Source: Cesiribacteraceae bacterium YIM B00369
Lineage (GTDB): Bacteria > Bacteroidota > Bacteroidia > Cytophagales > Cyclobacteriaceae
Reading direction: 5' to 3'
Length of the DNA stretch: 48,465 nt
NCBI GenBank assembly: GCA_017948555.1
Contig: JAFMYY010000009.1
Location: 1-48,465, forward strand
The notes beneath the pieces are model-generated. The model was not told the DNA's origin and made no database searches. It was given only the letters and a program-made list of their open reading frames with translations. Both the position numbers and the translations under genes were made by a program. Positions 15,423-23,557 of this stretch are shown here, piece after piece. Every line of letters starts with the position of its first letter. Position 1 is the stretch's first letter.

Positions 15423-16757
15423 ATGGAAACCACTACCGATACTAAAAATAGTTTCATTAATACTTTCAGGGAATTTGAAGCAGGCCTGAATGGCAGTGCA
15501 CAGGGTTCTTTACATGAAAAACGTAAGGAGGCTATCAGCCTGTTCGAAAAAACAGGCTTCCCTCCCACCCGTGACGAAGAATACCGCTACACCAATATAG
15601 CCAAAGCCCTGCAAAAAAGCCTCGGCAGCAATACCGGACAACTTGAATCGGACATGGATGCTCAAGCCATTGAAGGTTTTCTTTTCAAAGGCCTTGAAGC
15701 AAACCAGCTGGTATTTATTAATGGCCGGTTTAAACCAGGATTAAGCCAGATTATCAGCGACCCGAAAAATATTTTAATTCAGGAGCTCTCAGAAGCTTAT
15801 AAAGAACAGCCGGAAAAAGTGGGAGCTGCCATCAGCAAACATGCAAAGCCGGAATCTGACGCATTTGTAGCTCTGAACACTGCCTTTGCCCACAACGGAG
15901 TGTATATTGAAGTTCCTGATAATACAGTTGCCGAACACCCTGTAGTCCTGAATTTTATATCAGACGGAACTAAAGGCACCACCACCAGCATGCCCCGCAA
16001 CCTTTTTCTGGTAGGTCGAAGCGCTTCTGTTTCCATTGTGGAAGCATTCAGCTCCATAGGTGAAAACACCACCTTTACCAATATAGTTACGGAAATTGAT
16101 GTTCAGCAAAATGCACAGGTGCAATTTGTAAAGCTACAAACTGAAGAGGATAAAGCTATCCAGGTAAATAATACTCACATTTATCAGCAGGCCGACAGCA
16201 GGGTAACGACCACTACTATCAGCCTTGGCGGTAACCTGATCAGGAATAACCTGAATTATGCGGTAGATGCTAAAAATTGTGAATCTAATATGTATGGCCT
16301 CTATTACCTGCACGGCAACCAGCATGTGGATAACCATACAGTAGTAGACCACCGCCAGCCGCATTGCGAAAGCAACGAATTGTATAAAGGCATAATGGAC
16401 GACTCTTCCACCGGTGTTTTTAACGGTAAAATATATGTGCGCCAGGCGGCACAAAAGACCAATGCATTTCAGTCAAATAAAAACCTTTTACTGTCTGATA
16501 ATGCAACTATAAATACCAAGCCACAGTTAGAAATATGGGCCGACGATGTAAAATGCTCACACGGAGCTACTACCGGCCAGATCGATCAGGAACAGATATT
16601 TTATCTTCGTTCCCGTGGCTTAAGCAGGGAAAGTGCACAGGCCCTTCTTCTTTTTGCTTTTGCCGGCGAAATTATAGAGCATATAAGCCTTGAGCCGTTA
16701 AGAGCTTACTTTACAGATATTCTGGAAATGAAGCTGAAAGCGAAGTATCAGGGATAA
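15423..16757 (+). CDS. sufD: Fe-S cluster assembly protein SufD
   Basis: SufB paralogue that completes the SufBC2D scaffold and is implicated in iron acquisition. The 444 aa protein is a helical N-terminal region followed by the right-handed beta-helix core. It ends with the conserved stretch IWADDVKCSHGATTGQIDQ and YLRSRGLSRESAQALLLFAFAGE (split here), typical of SufD. It lies 102 bases after sufC and 98 bases before sufS, all on the plus strand. Confidence 0.95.
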   Translation: METTTDTKNSFINTFREFEAGLNGSAQGSLHEKRKEAISLFEKTGFPPTRDEEYRYTNIAKALQKSLGSNTGQLESDMDAQAIEGFLFKGLEANQLVFINGRFKPGLSQIISDPKNILIQELSEAYKEQPEKVGAAISKHAKPESDAFVALNTAFAHNGVYIEVPDNTVAEHPVVLNFISDGTKGTTTSMPRNLFLVGRSASVSIVEAFSSIGENTTFTNIVTEIDVQQNAQVQFVKLQTEEDKAIQVNNTHIYQQADSRVTTTTISLGGNLIRNNLNYAVDAKNCESNMYGLYYLHGNQHVDNHTVVDHRQPHCESNELYKGIMDDSSTGVFNGKIYVRQAAQKTNAFQSNKNLLLSDNATINTKPQLEIWADDVKCSHGATTGQIDQEQIFYLRSRGLSRESAQALLLFAFAGEIIEHISLEPLRAYFTDILEMKLKAKYQG

Positions 16758-16855
16758 TAATTTTAAAACCAGATCATGTCTGAACAATTTGAAAGCTGGT
16801 ATATCGCCGGATTTTCAAATTTACATCAGCACATGAATTAATAAGGAAAATAAAT

Positions 16856-18112
16856 ATGAACTCCAGCAGCGTACCTACAGAAACTAAACCGAAAGCTTTT
16901 GATATCGACAGGATAAGAGCGCAGTTTCCGGTATTGCACCAGGAGGTAAACGGGCAGCAGCTGGTTTACTTCGATAATGCAGCTACCACCCAGAAACCTA
17001 AGGTAGTTCTGGATGCGCTCACTGATTATTATCAAACGATGAATGCAAACATTCACCGTGGGGTTCATACTCTTGCCGACAGGGCTACTGCTGCATTTGA
17101 AGCCACAAGAGAGAGCATCAGAGGCTTTATAAATGCCGGGGAAAAGGAAGAGATTATTTTCACCAAAGGAACTACCGATGGTATTAACCTTGTGGCATCC
17201 AGCTGGGGAAGAGCAAACCTGCAGAAGGGCGATGAAGTTATAATTTCAACCCTGGAGCACCATAGCAATATTGTTCCATGGCAGATTATCTGCGAGGAAA
17301 AAGGAGCTGTCATAAAAGTTATTCCGGTAGATGATAATGGCGATCTTATTATTGAGGAATTTAACAAGCTCCTGAGTCCCAAAACCAGGCTGGTATCGGT
17401 AGTGCAGGTTTCAAATGCTTTAGGCACCATAAACCCTGTAAAGGAAATAATAGAAAAAGCACATAATGCCGGTGCCCTGGTGGTGGTTGATGGTGCGCAG
17501 TCAAGCTCTCATCTTACTATAGATGTGCAGGCACTCGACTGTGACTTTTTTGTGTTTTCGGGGCACAAAATGTATGGCCCTACAGGTACAGGAATTGTTT
17601 ACGGCAAGCGCCGTTTACTGGAAGTAATGCCTCCTTACCAGGGCGGTGGCGAAATGATAAAGGAGGTAACCTTTGAAAAAACAACTTTCAATGAAATTCC
17701 TTATAAATTTGAGGCCGGCACTCCTAACATAGCCGATATTGTCGGTTTAAAATTTGCAGTGGATTTCATTAATAGCCTGGGTAAAGAAAATATTATTGCC
17801 CATGAAGAAATGCTTCTGGATTATGCACATGAAAAGCTCAGCAGCATTCCCGGCCTCCGGTTTATAGGTACAGCCAGAAACAAAGCCGGTGTTGTTTCTT
17901 TTGTAATTGAGGGAATACACCATTTTGACATAGGCATGATGCTGGATGCAAAAGGAATTGCCATCCGTACAGGCCACCACTGTACACAGCCGCTAATGGC
18001 CAGATTTGGAATAGACGGAACCGCAAGGGCCTCCTTTTCTGTTTATAATACAACTGAAGAAATTGACAGGCTTGCAGAGAGCCTGCAGGGCATAGTAAAA
18101 ATGATGAGCTAA
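16856..18112 (+). CDS. sufS: Cysteine desulfurase SufS
   Basis: PLP enzyme that removes sulfur from cysteine as a persulfide for cluster assembly. The 418 aa protein has the class V aminotransferase fold, with the PLP lysine in SGHKMYGPTG (about residue 237), the cofactor-region motif DGAQSSSH, and the catalytic cysteine in TGHHCTQPLM (about residue 375) in the short group II loop. An N-terminal YFDNAATTQKP motif is at about 40. It starts after an A/G-rich ribosome-binding region and is followed 3 bases later by sufE, its sulfur acceptor, which supports translational coupling. Confidence 0.96.
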   Translation: MNSSSVPTETKPKAFDIDRIRAQFPVLHQEVNGQQLVYFDNAATTQKPKVVLDALTDYYQTMNANIHRGVHTLADRATAAFEATRESIRGFINAGEKEEIIFTKGTTDGINLVASSWGRANLQKGDEVIISTLEHHSNIVPWQIICEEKGAVIKVIPVDDNGDLIIEEFNKLLSPKTRLVSVVQVSNALGTINPVKEIIEKAHNAGALVVVDGAQSSSHLTIDVQALDCDFFVFSGHKMYGPTGTGIVYGKRRLLEVMPPYQGGGEMIKEVTFEKTTFNEIPYKFEAGTPNIADIVGLKFAVDFINSLGKENIIAHEEMLLDYAHEKLSSIPGLRFIGTARNKAGVVSFVIEGIHHFDIGMMLDAKGIAIRTGHHCTQPLMARFGIDGTARASFSVYNTTEEIDRLAESLQGIVKMMS

Positions 18113-18115
18113 AGA

Positions 18116-18553
18116 ATGACGAAACCCTCAATCAATACCTTACAGGATGAGATTATAGAAGAGTTCAGCCTGTTCGAAAACGACCAGCATGCTAAGCTGG
18201 AATATATCTTTGACCTGAGTAAGCAGCTGCCTGACCTGGAAGAAGAACATAAAGTGGAAGATAACCTGATTAAAGGATGCCAGAGCAAAGTTTGGCTCAT
18301 TTCTGAAAGGGAGGATGACCGGCTGAAATATAAAGCGGACAGCAATACCGCAATCACAAAAGGGCTAATTGCTTTGCTGATCAGGGTTTTATCTGAGCAA
18401 AGGGCAGAGGAAATTGCAAAAGCAGATCTCTATTTCATTGAAAAAATCGGGATGAGCCAGTTTATTGGTTCCCAGCGTTCCAATGGCTTCGCCAATATGA
18501 TCAATAAAATGAAACTGGAGGCAGCTATAGCTTATAAAGATATTGTGAGTTAG
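18116..18553 (+). CDS. sufE: Sulfur acceptor protein SufE
   Basis: Accepts persulfide sulfur from SufS and passes it to SufB. The 145 aa protein carries the acceptor cysteine in LIKGCQSKVWL (about residue 57) and the following SufE core (DSNTAITKGLIALLIRVL and GMSQFIGSQRSNGFANM). The start lies 3 bases after the sufS stop, so the two are almost certainly co-translated. Confidence 0.95.
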   Translation: MTKPSINTLQDEIIEEFSLFENDQHAKLEYIFDLSKQLPDLEEEHKVEDNLIKGCQSKVWLISEREDDRLKYKADSNTAITKGLIALLIRVLSEQRAEEIAKADLYFIEKIGMSQFIGSQRSNGFANMINKMKLEAAIAYKDIVS

Positions 18554-18558
18554 GCACT

Positions 18559-18578
18559 AATGGTTAATTATAACCATT
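18559..18578 (+). other. Small hairpin between sufE and the SufT-like gene
   Basis: AATGGTTA and TAACCATT pair perfectly around ATTA, followed by a second G/C-rich pairing (CCGG at 18582-18585 with CCGG at 18595-18598). There is no T-run. Possibly an operon-internal mRNA structure. Confidence 0.45.
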
Positions 18579-18633
18579 GAACCGGCTGTTGATTACCGGC
18601 CTTTAACTCTTAAATTTTAATACGGACAAAAAC

Positions 18634-18966
18634 ATGGCAGAAGAAGAAAAAATACCCTCTACTGATGTACTTCGCGACCGGGTTCTGGAAGCCATTAAAA
18701 TGGTATATGACCCTGAAATTCCGGTAGATGTATATGAACTCGGGCTTATATATGAAATAAATATTTACCCGGTAAATAATGTATATGTTCTCATGACCCT
18801 CACCTCTCCTTCCTGCCCGAGTGCAGAACAGATTCCGGGAGAGATAGAACAAAGGATCAAGGAAGTTGAAGGAGTAAATGATGTTACCGTGGAACTTACC
18901 TTCGATCCTCCTTATACACAGGAAATGATGTCAGAAGCAGCCAAACTTGAATTAGGCTTTCTATAA
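18634..18966 (+). CDS. SufT-like MIP18/DUF59 family Fe-S protein
   Basis: 110 aa protein of the MIP18/PaaD (DUF59) family: YDPEIPVDVYELGLIYEI (about residues 24-41) is the family motif, followed by MTLTSPSCPSAEQIPGEIE with the conserved cysteine, and VELTFDPPYTQEMMS. Family members in suf operons (SufT) assist Fe-S maturation. It lies 80 bases after sufE and 32 before the bacilliredoxin, in the same orientation. PaaD-like function is the alternative but unlikely given the operon. Confidence 0.88.
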   Translation: MAEEEKIPSTDVLRDRVLEAIKMVYDPEIPVDVYELGLIYEINIYPVNNVYVLMTLTSPSCPSAEQIPGEIEQRIKEVEGVNDVTVELTFDPPYTQEMMSEAAKLELGFL

Positions 18967-18998
18967 AATTTAATTTTACACATTAGCACATAATTAAT

Positions 18999-19415
18999 AT
19001 GTATCCGGAAGAATTAGTAGCGCCCATGCGCACCGACCTTACCTCTGTTGGATTTCAGGAATTCAAAACAGCGGAAGAAGTGGAAAACCACCTGAAAGAA
19101 GGAAAAGGAACCACTCTGTTAATGATTAACTCTGTATGTGGTTGTGCAGCAGGATCTGCCAGACCAGGCGTTAAAATGGCTGTAACCAAAAGCAGCAAGA
19201 AACCATCTAATCTTGCAACTGTTTTTGCAGGTGTGGATAAGGAAGCTGTTGCCAAGGCAAGAGAATATACCATGCCTTACCCTCCTTCATCTCCGGCCAT
19301 TGCGCTGTTTAAAGACGGGGAGCTGGTTCATTTCATCGAGCGCCACCATATTGAAGGGCGTTCAGCAGAAATGATCGGGAATCACCTGATACAGGTTTTT
19401 GAAGAATACTGCTAG
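18999..19415 (+). CDS. BrxA/BrxB family bacilliredoxin
   Basis: Thiol-disulfide protein that removes bacillithiol from oxidised proteins. The 138 aa protein has the N-terminal MYPEELVAPMRTDL typical of the YphP/YqiW family and the unusual CGC redox motif in SVCGCAAGSARPG (about residues 48-50). It is the last gene of the suf operon before a strong terminator. With bshB1 at 78-794 this indicates a bacillithiol system, and its place next to the Fe-S genes suggests protection or repair of cluster proteins, which is an inference. Confidence 0.9.
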   Translation: MYPEELVAPMRTDLTSVGFQEFKTAEEVENHLKEGKGTTLLMINSVCGCAAGSARPGVKMAVTKSSKKPSNLATVFAGVDKEAVAKAREYTMPYPPSSPAIALFKDGELVHFIERHHIEGRSAEMIGNHLIQVFEEYC

Positions 19416-19425
19416 AAAAACTGAT

Positions 19426-19455
19426 AAGGAGAGCAGATGATGCTCTCCTTTTTTT
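19426..19455 (+). terminator. Terminator of the suf operon
   Basis: A perfect 10-bp stem (AAGGAGAGCA with TGCTCTCCTT), a 5-nt loop and five further T residues, 11 bases after the bacilliredoxin stop. Confidence 0.9.
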
Positions 19456-19576
19456 CTGCCTGAATTAATACAGGTCAGGAACTAAAGTCTCCTGAACATT
19501 GCTTACTAAATAATATTTACTGACTTTTGTTTAAAGTATCTCTATTATACATAAACAAAAAAAACTACTCCTGCGT

Positions 19577-19987
19577 ATGAAGGTTGCCGTTATCCGTAAA
19601 GAACATTTTAATGCTGCTCACCGTCTCCATAATCCTGACTGGACAGCAGAAAAAAACCGGGACGTTTTCGGCAAGTGCAATAATCCTCATTACCACGGCC
19701 ATAATTACGAACTGCTGGTAAAGTTAACAGGGGAACCTGATCCGGAAACAGGCTATGTCTTCGATATGAAAGTTTTAAGTGATCTGATAAAGGAAAATGT
19801 TTTAGATAAGTTTGATCATAGAAATTTAAATCTTGATACTGATGAGTTTAAATCTGTTAACCCCACCGCAGAAAACATTGCAGTGGTTATTTGGAATATT
19901 TTAAGAGAAAAAATCGATCCTCAATACGATATAAAGATTACCCTCTATGAAACAGAAAGAAACATTGTTGAATACCCAGCCAGTTAA
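19577..19987 (+). CDS. queD: 6-pyruvoyltetrahydropterin/6-carboxytetrahydropterin synthase (QueD family)
   Basis: Zn enzyme acting on dihydroneopterin triphosphate in queuosine (preQ0) or pterin synthesis. In the 136 aa protein the Zn histidines are in EHFNAAHRL and HYHGHNYEL, with the catalytic cysteine in GKCNNPHYH and a C-terminal DHRNLN and glutamate. Many Bacteroidota QueD homologues have this form. It overlaps folE, which makes its substrate, by 41 bases. A 6-pyruvoyl synthase role cannot be excluded from sequence alone. Confidence 0.87.
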   Translation: MKVAVIRKEHFNAAHRLHNPDWTAEKNRDVFGKCNNPHYHGHNYELLVKLTGEPDPETGYVFDMKVLSDLIKENVLDKFDHRNLNLDTDEFKSVNPTAENIAVVIWNILREKIDPQYDIKITLYETERNIVEYPAS

Positions 19988-20645
19988 CGGGCTTTCTTCT
20001 ATAGATGAAACGGGCGATGAACATATAGGTACCTCACACGAAACTCCAATGCGACCGGATGCTTTCGAGCGTGATGATGAGCTTAAAATAGAACTGATTG
20101 AAAAGCATTTTCGGGAAATCATGACCATCCTGGGCCTGGACCTGAATGACGACAGCCTGGCAGGCACTCCAAAAAGGGTAGCCAAAATGTATGTACAGGA
20201 GGTTTTCAGCGGCCTTAACCCGGCCAATAAACCGGAGGTTACCTTATTCAATAATTCATATAATTACGACCAGATGCTTGTGGAAAAGAATATTACCTTC
20301 TTTTCGAACTGTGAGCATCATTTCGTTCCGATTTTGGGTAAAGCGCATGTTGCCTATATTTCAAACGGGCAGGTAATCGGACTCTCCAAAATAAACAGAA
20401 TTGTTCAGTATTATGCAAAACGTCCGCAGGTACAGGAAAGGCTTACGGTACAAATTGCCAATGAATTAAAAACCATCCTCGGAACCGAAGATGTAGCTGT
20501 TGTGCTTGATGCTGCCCATATGTGTGTATCCTCAAGAGGCATACAGGATGTAAACAGCAAAACAATTACCTCCCAGTTCTTCGGAAAATTCAGGGAAGAT
20601 GCTGTTAAGCAGGAATTCTTCAAATACCTGGAGCTGGAAAAATAA
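19947..20645 (+). CDS. folE: GTP cyclohydrolase I
   Basis: Converts GTP to dihydroneopterin triphosphate, the first step for folate and queuosine. The 232 aa protein carries DDSLAGTPKRVAKMY, the Zn region NCEHHFVPILGKAHVAY with its C and H, GLSKINRIVQYYAKRPQVQERL, and DAAHMCVSSRGIQD with the second Zn cysteine. The first 40 residues are variable, and the ATG at 19947 lies inside queD in another frame. A later start is possible, but folE-type conservation begins only around residue 42, so the overlap may be shorter than annotated. Confidence 0.95.
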   Translation: MKQKETLLNTQPVNGLSSIDETGDEHIGTSHETPMRPDAFERDDELKIELIEKHFREIMTILGLDLNDDSLAGTPKRVAKMYVQEVFSGLNPANKPEVTLFNNSYNYDQMLVEKNITFFSNCEHHFVPILGKAHVAYISNGQVIGLSKINRIVQYYAKRPQVQERLTVQIANELKTILGTEDVAVVLDAAHMCVSSRGIQDVNSKTITSQFFGKFREDAVKQEFFKYLELEK

Positions 20646-20872
20646 GCAGCCGAAAAACCCGCATTAAATCTTCTCTTTCCGGTAATTTGAAGCTATTTTT
20701 TGCCCGACAGGATTACATTTTCCCGGCAGAAGATCAAAAATTCATTATCATTTCATTTTATATATCAGGGCTGCTTTTTGCAGCCTTTTTTTTGCCTATT
20801 CCACTCCTGTATATTTCCTGCCTCCAGGTTTCTCCTTTTAAACCATTCCATCAATTACCGGTTAAATTCTCA

Positions 20873-21877
20873 ATGGCTCAAAAAAATTTACTGGAAATTA
20901 ACGAATGTGGCATTTACTGCCCGCAGGCTGATGTATATATTGATCCCTGGAAACCTGTGGACAGTGCAATTATTACCCACGCCCACAGCGACCATGCGCG
21001 GCCCGGAAGCAGGAAATATATGGCTCATGAAGATTCCGAAGCTATTCTCAAACTACGGCTTGGGCAGGACATCCAGCTGGAAACCACTGATTATTATACC
21101 CCGCATACTATCAACAGCGTTCGGATCAGTTTCCACCCGGCGGGGCATATTACAGGCTCAGCTCAGATAAGGCTTGAATATAAAGGGGAGATATGGGTAG
21201 TATCAGGAGATTATAAAACCGAAGGGGACAGTACCTGCGCCCCTTTTGAGCCCGTACGCTGCCACACCTTTATTACAGAATCCACCTTCGGGCTGCCGGT
21301 TTTTAAATGGCAGCCACAGGAAGAAGTATTCAGGGAAGTAAATAAATGGTGGAAGGAAAATGCAGCTATGGGAAAAACAAGTATACTTTGTGGCTACGCC
21401 TTAGGAAAAGCTCAGAGAATCCTTGCCAGTGTCGACCCTGAAATAGGTAAGATTTTTGTCCACGGTGCAGTGGCTAATGTAAATGCCGCCTTACAACAAA
21501 ATGGTTTAAAACTACCTCCCGTAACTTATGCAGGTCCGGACATTCCCCGTAAAGAATACCCCGGAAGCCTGGTAGTAGCACCACCTTCAGCCCTCAACAC
21601 CTCCTGGATGCGGAAATTCAGTCCTTACAGTACTGCTATGGCATCAGGCTGGATGAACACACGGGGAACCAGGAGACGCCGTGCCGTGGACAAAGGATTT
21701 GTACTTTCGGACCATGCCGACTGGCAGGGACTGAACCAGGCGGTTAAAGAAACCGGCTGCGAAAGGGTTTTGGTTACCCACGGGTATACCGCTGTATTCA
21801 GCCGCTGGCTGCAGGAACAGGGGCTGAATGCTCAGGAGGTTCAAACACTTTATAATGAAGAGCTGGAGGAGATATAA
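20873..21877 (+). CDS. Ligase-associated DNA exonuclease (metallo-beta-lactamase/beta-CASP-like)
   Basis: Predicted nuclease of the ligase-associated DNA damage response set. In the 334 aa protein metal motifs are HAHSDHARPG (about residues 37-46), HPAGHITGSAQI with its histidine, VSGDYKTEGD, and SDHADWQGL near residue 275, as in the beta-lactamase nuclease fold. The start at 20873 (MAQKNLLEINECGIYC) is chosen because the earlier part of the frame is a hydrophobic stretch unlike the family. The ligase gene follows, then the helicase, both on the same strand. Nuclease activity is inferred from family. Confidence 0.88.
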   Translation: MAQKNLLEINECGIYCPQADVYIDPWKPVDSAIITHAHSDHARPGSRKYMAHEDSEAILKLRLGQDIQLETTDYYTPHTINSVRISFHPAGHITGSAQIRLEYKGEIWVVSGDYKTEGDSTCAPFEPVRCHTFITESTFGLPVFKWQPQEEVFREVNKWWKENAAMGKTSILCGYALGKAQRILASVDPEIGKIFVHGAVANVNAALQQNGLKLPPVTYAGPDIPRKEYPGSLVVAPPSALNTSWMRKFSPYSTAMASGWMNTRGTRRRRAVDKGFVLSDHADWQGLNQAVKETGCERVLVTHGYTAVFSRWLQEQGLNAQEVQTLYNEELEEI

Positions 21878-21961
21878 CCCTGCACTTTAGAGCAGGTGTT
21901 CCGGAGAAAATAATATAAAACAATACGGGACAGGGTAGGTTTTTTGAAATAAAAGAACCTA

Positions 21962-23557
21962 TTGAAAAAATTTGCGCACCTTTTTTACCGGCTTGACCAA
22001 ACCAACAAAACAAACGAAAAGGTAGCCGTCCTGAAGGAATACCTGACTGAAGCTCCTGATAAAGACAAGTTATGGTCGCTGGCCCTGTTTACCCATAAAA
22101 GGCCAAAGCGCCCCGTTAATACCACCCTGCTTAAGACCTGGGCTGCTGAAATGGCAGGCCTGCCCGACTGGCTTTTCAATGAATCTTACCAGGTAGTGGG
22201 CGACCTTTCCGAAACTATTGCCCTTTTACTTCCCGCCCCTGCTGAAGAACAGGATTTTACCCTCAGCTATTGGGTGGATTACATCAGAAAAATGGCAAAA
22301 CTCCCTGAGCGGGAGAAAAAAGAACTGATCCTTGGCGCATGGCAGGTAATGGAGCCCGGGGAACGGTTTGTTTTCAATAAAATAATGTCAGGCTCCTTCA
22401 GGGTAGGTATTTCTCAAAATTTAATGGTTCGTGCCATTGCAGAAGTGCTGGATAAAGACAAAGCTGTGGTGGCCCATCAGCTGATGGGGAGCTGGCATCC
22501 TGACACCACAGGTTTTCTCCAGCTTTTTAACGAAAATGACAGTGCCGCAAACCTCTCCCGCCCCTACCCTTTTTTTCTCGCCCATGCACTGGATAATCCT
22601 CCTGAGTCTTTAGGAGAAGAAGAGAAATGGCTGGCAGAGTGGAAATGGGATGGAATCAGATCGCAGCTGATCCTGAGAAAAGGTGAGTTTTACATATGGT
22701 CGCGTGGCGAAGAACTTATAACAGAAAAATTTCCGGAGCTTTCGGCGCTCTCAAAACATCTGCCTGATGGTATTGCCATAGATGGAGAACTCCTCGCTTT
22801 TAAAGATGGACAAGTGCTGCCTTTTAATGATCTGCAAACCAGAATAAGCCGTAAAAATGTAACCAAAAAATATCTGGCAGAAGCACCTGCAATTATTTTT
22901 GCCTATGATCTTCCGGAGTTTAACGGAGAGGATATCCGCAGCGCTCCTCTGAGTGAAAGAAGGGCCAGGCTTGAAAAGCTTGTAAAGGAATTGGACCAGC
23001 CCGACCTCCTACGCCTCTCCCCTGCTGTACCTTTTAACAGCTGGCAGGAGCTTTATGAAAAGCGGCTTTTATCAAGGGAAATGGTGGCAGAAGGGCTTAT
23101 GCTGAAAAGTAAATACTCCACCTATCAGGTGGGCAGAAAACGGGGCGACTGGTGGAAATGGAAAGTGGACCCGCTAACCATAGACGGGGTTTTAGTTTAT
23201 GCCCAAAAAGGTAAAGGGAGGCGGGCAGACCTTTATACTGATTATACTTTTGCAGTCTGGAACCAGAACAAGGAATTGATCCCCTTTACTAAAGCCTATT
23301 CGGGATTGACCGATCAGGAAATAAAACAGGTGGACAATTTTATAAAGCGCCATACGAAGGAACGTTTTGGTCCTGTTCGCACTGTGGAGCCTGAGCTGGT
23401 TTTTGAGATTGCCTTTGAGGGAATACAGGAAAGCAAGCGTCATAAATCCGGAGTGGCCCTGCGCTTTCCGCGCATACTTCGCTGGCGCCACGACAAAAAA
23501 GCAGAAGATGCCAATACCCTTGTTGAGTTACAGGAAATGCTGAAGGTGTATGGCTGA
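21962..23557 (+). CDS. ATP-dependent DNA ligase (ligase-associated repair set)
   Basis: 531 aa ATP-dependent ligase with an N-terminal DNA-binding domain (about 1-200), an adenylation domain with the lysine nucleophile in LAEWKWDGIRSQ (about residue 226), IDGELLAFK, and a C-terminal OB fold (GVALRFPRILRWRHDK). It starts at TTG (21962), since MKKFAHLFYRLDQTNKTNEK is the typical N-terminus and no ATG lies near. The helicase gene overlaps its end by 8 bases. This ligase differs from the NAD-dependent LigA and from the Ku/LigD type; no Ku gene is in the window. Confidence 0.92.
   Translation: MKKFAHLFYRLDQTNKTNEKVAVLKEYLTEAPDKDKLWSLALFTHKRPKRPVNTTLLKTWAAEMAGLPDWLFNESYQVVGDLSETIALLLPAPAEEQDFTLSYWVDYIRKMAKLPEREKKELILGAWQVMEPGERFVFNKIMSGSFRVGISQNLMVRAIAEVLDKDKAVVAHQLMGSWHPDTTGFLQLFNENDSAANLSRPYPFFLAHALDNPPESLGEEEKWLAEWKWDGIRSQLILRKGEFYIWSRGEELITEKFPELSALSKHLPDGIAIDGELLAFKDGQVLPFNDLQTRISRKNVTKKYLAEAPAIIFAYDLPEFNGEDIRSAPLSERRARLEKLVKELDQPDLLRLSPAVPFNSWQELYEKRLLSREMVAEGLMLKSKYSTYQVGRKRGDWWKWKVDPLTIDGVLVYAQKGKGRRADLYTDYTFAVWNQNKELIPFTKAYSGLTDQEIKQVDNFIKRHTKERFGPVRTVEPELVFEIAFEGIQESKRHKSGVALRFPRILRWRHDKKAEDANTLVELQEMLKVYG

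Noticed and set aside
20687..20872. Upstream extension of the ligase-associated exonuclease
   Set aside because: The segment is hydrophobic and unlike the family. The ATG at 20873 matches the known N-terminus.
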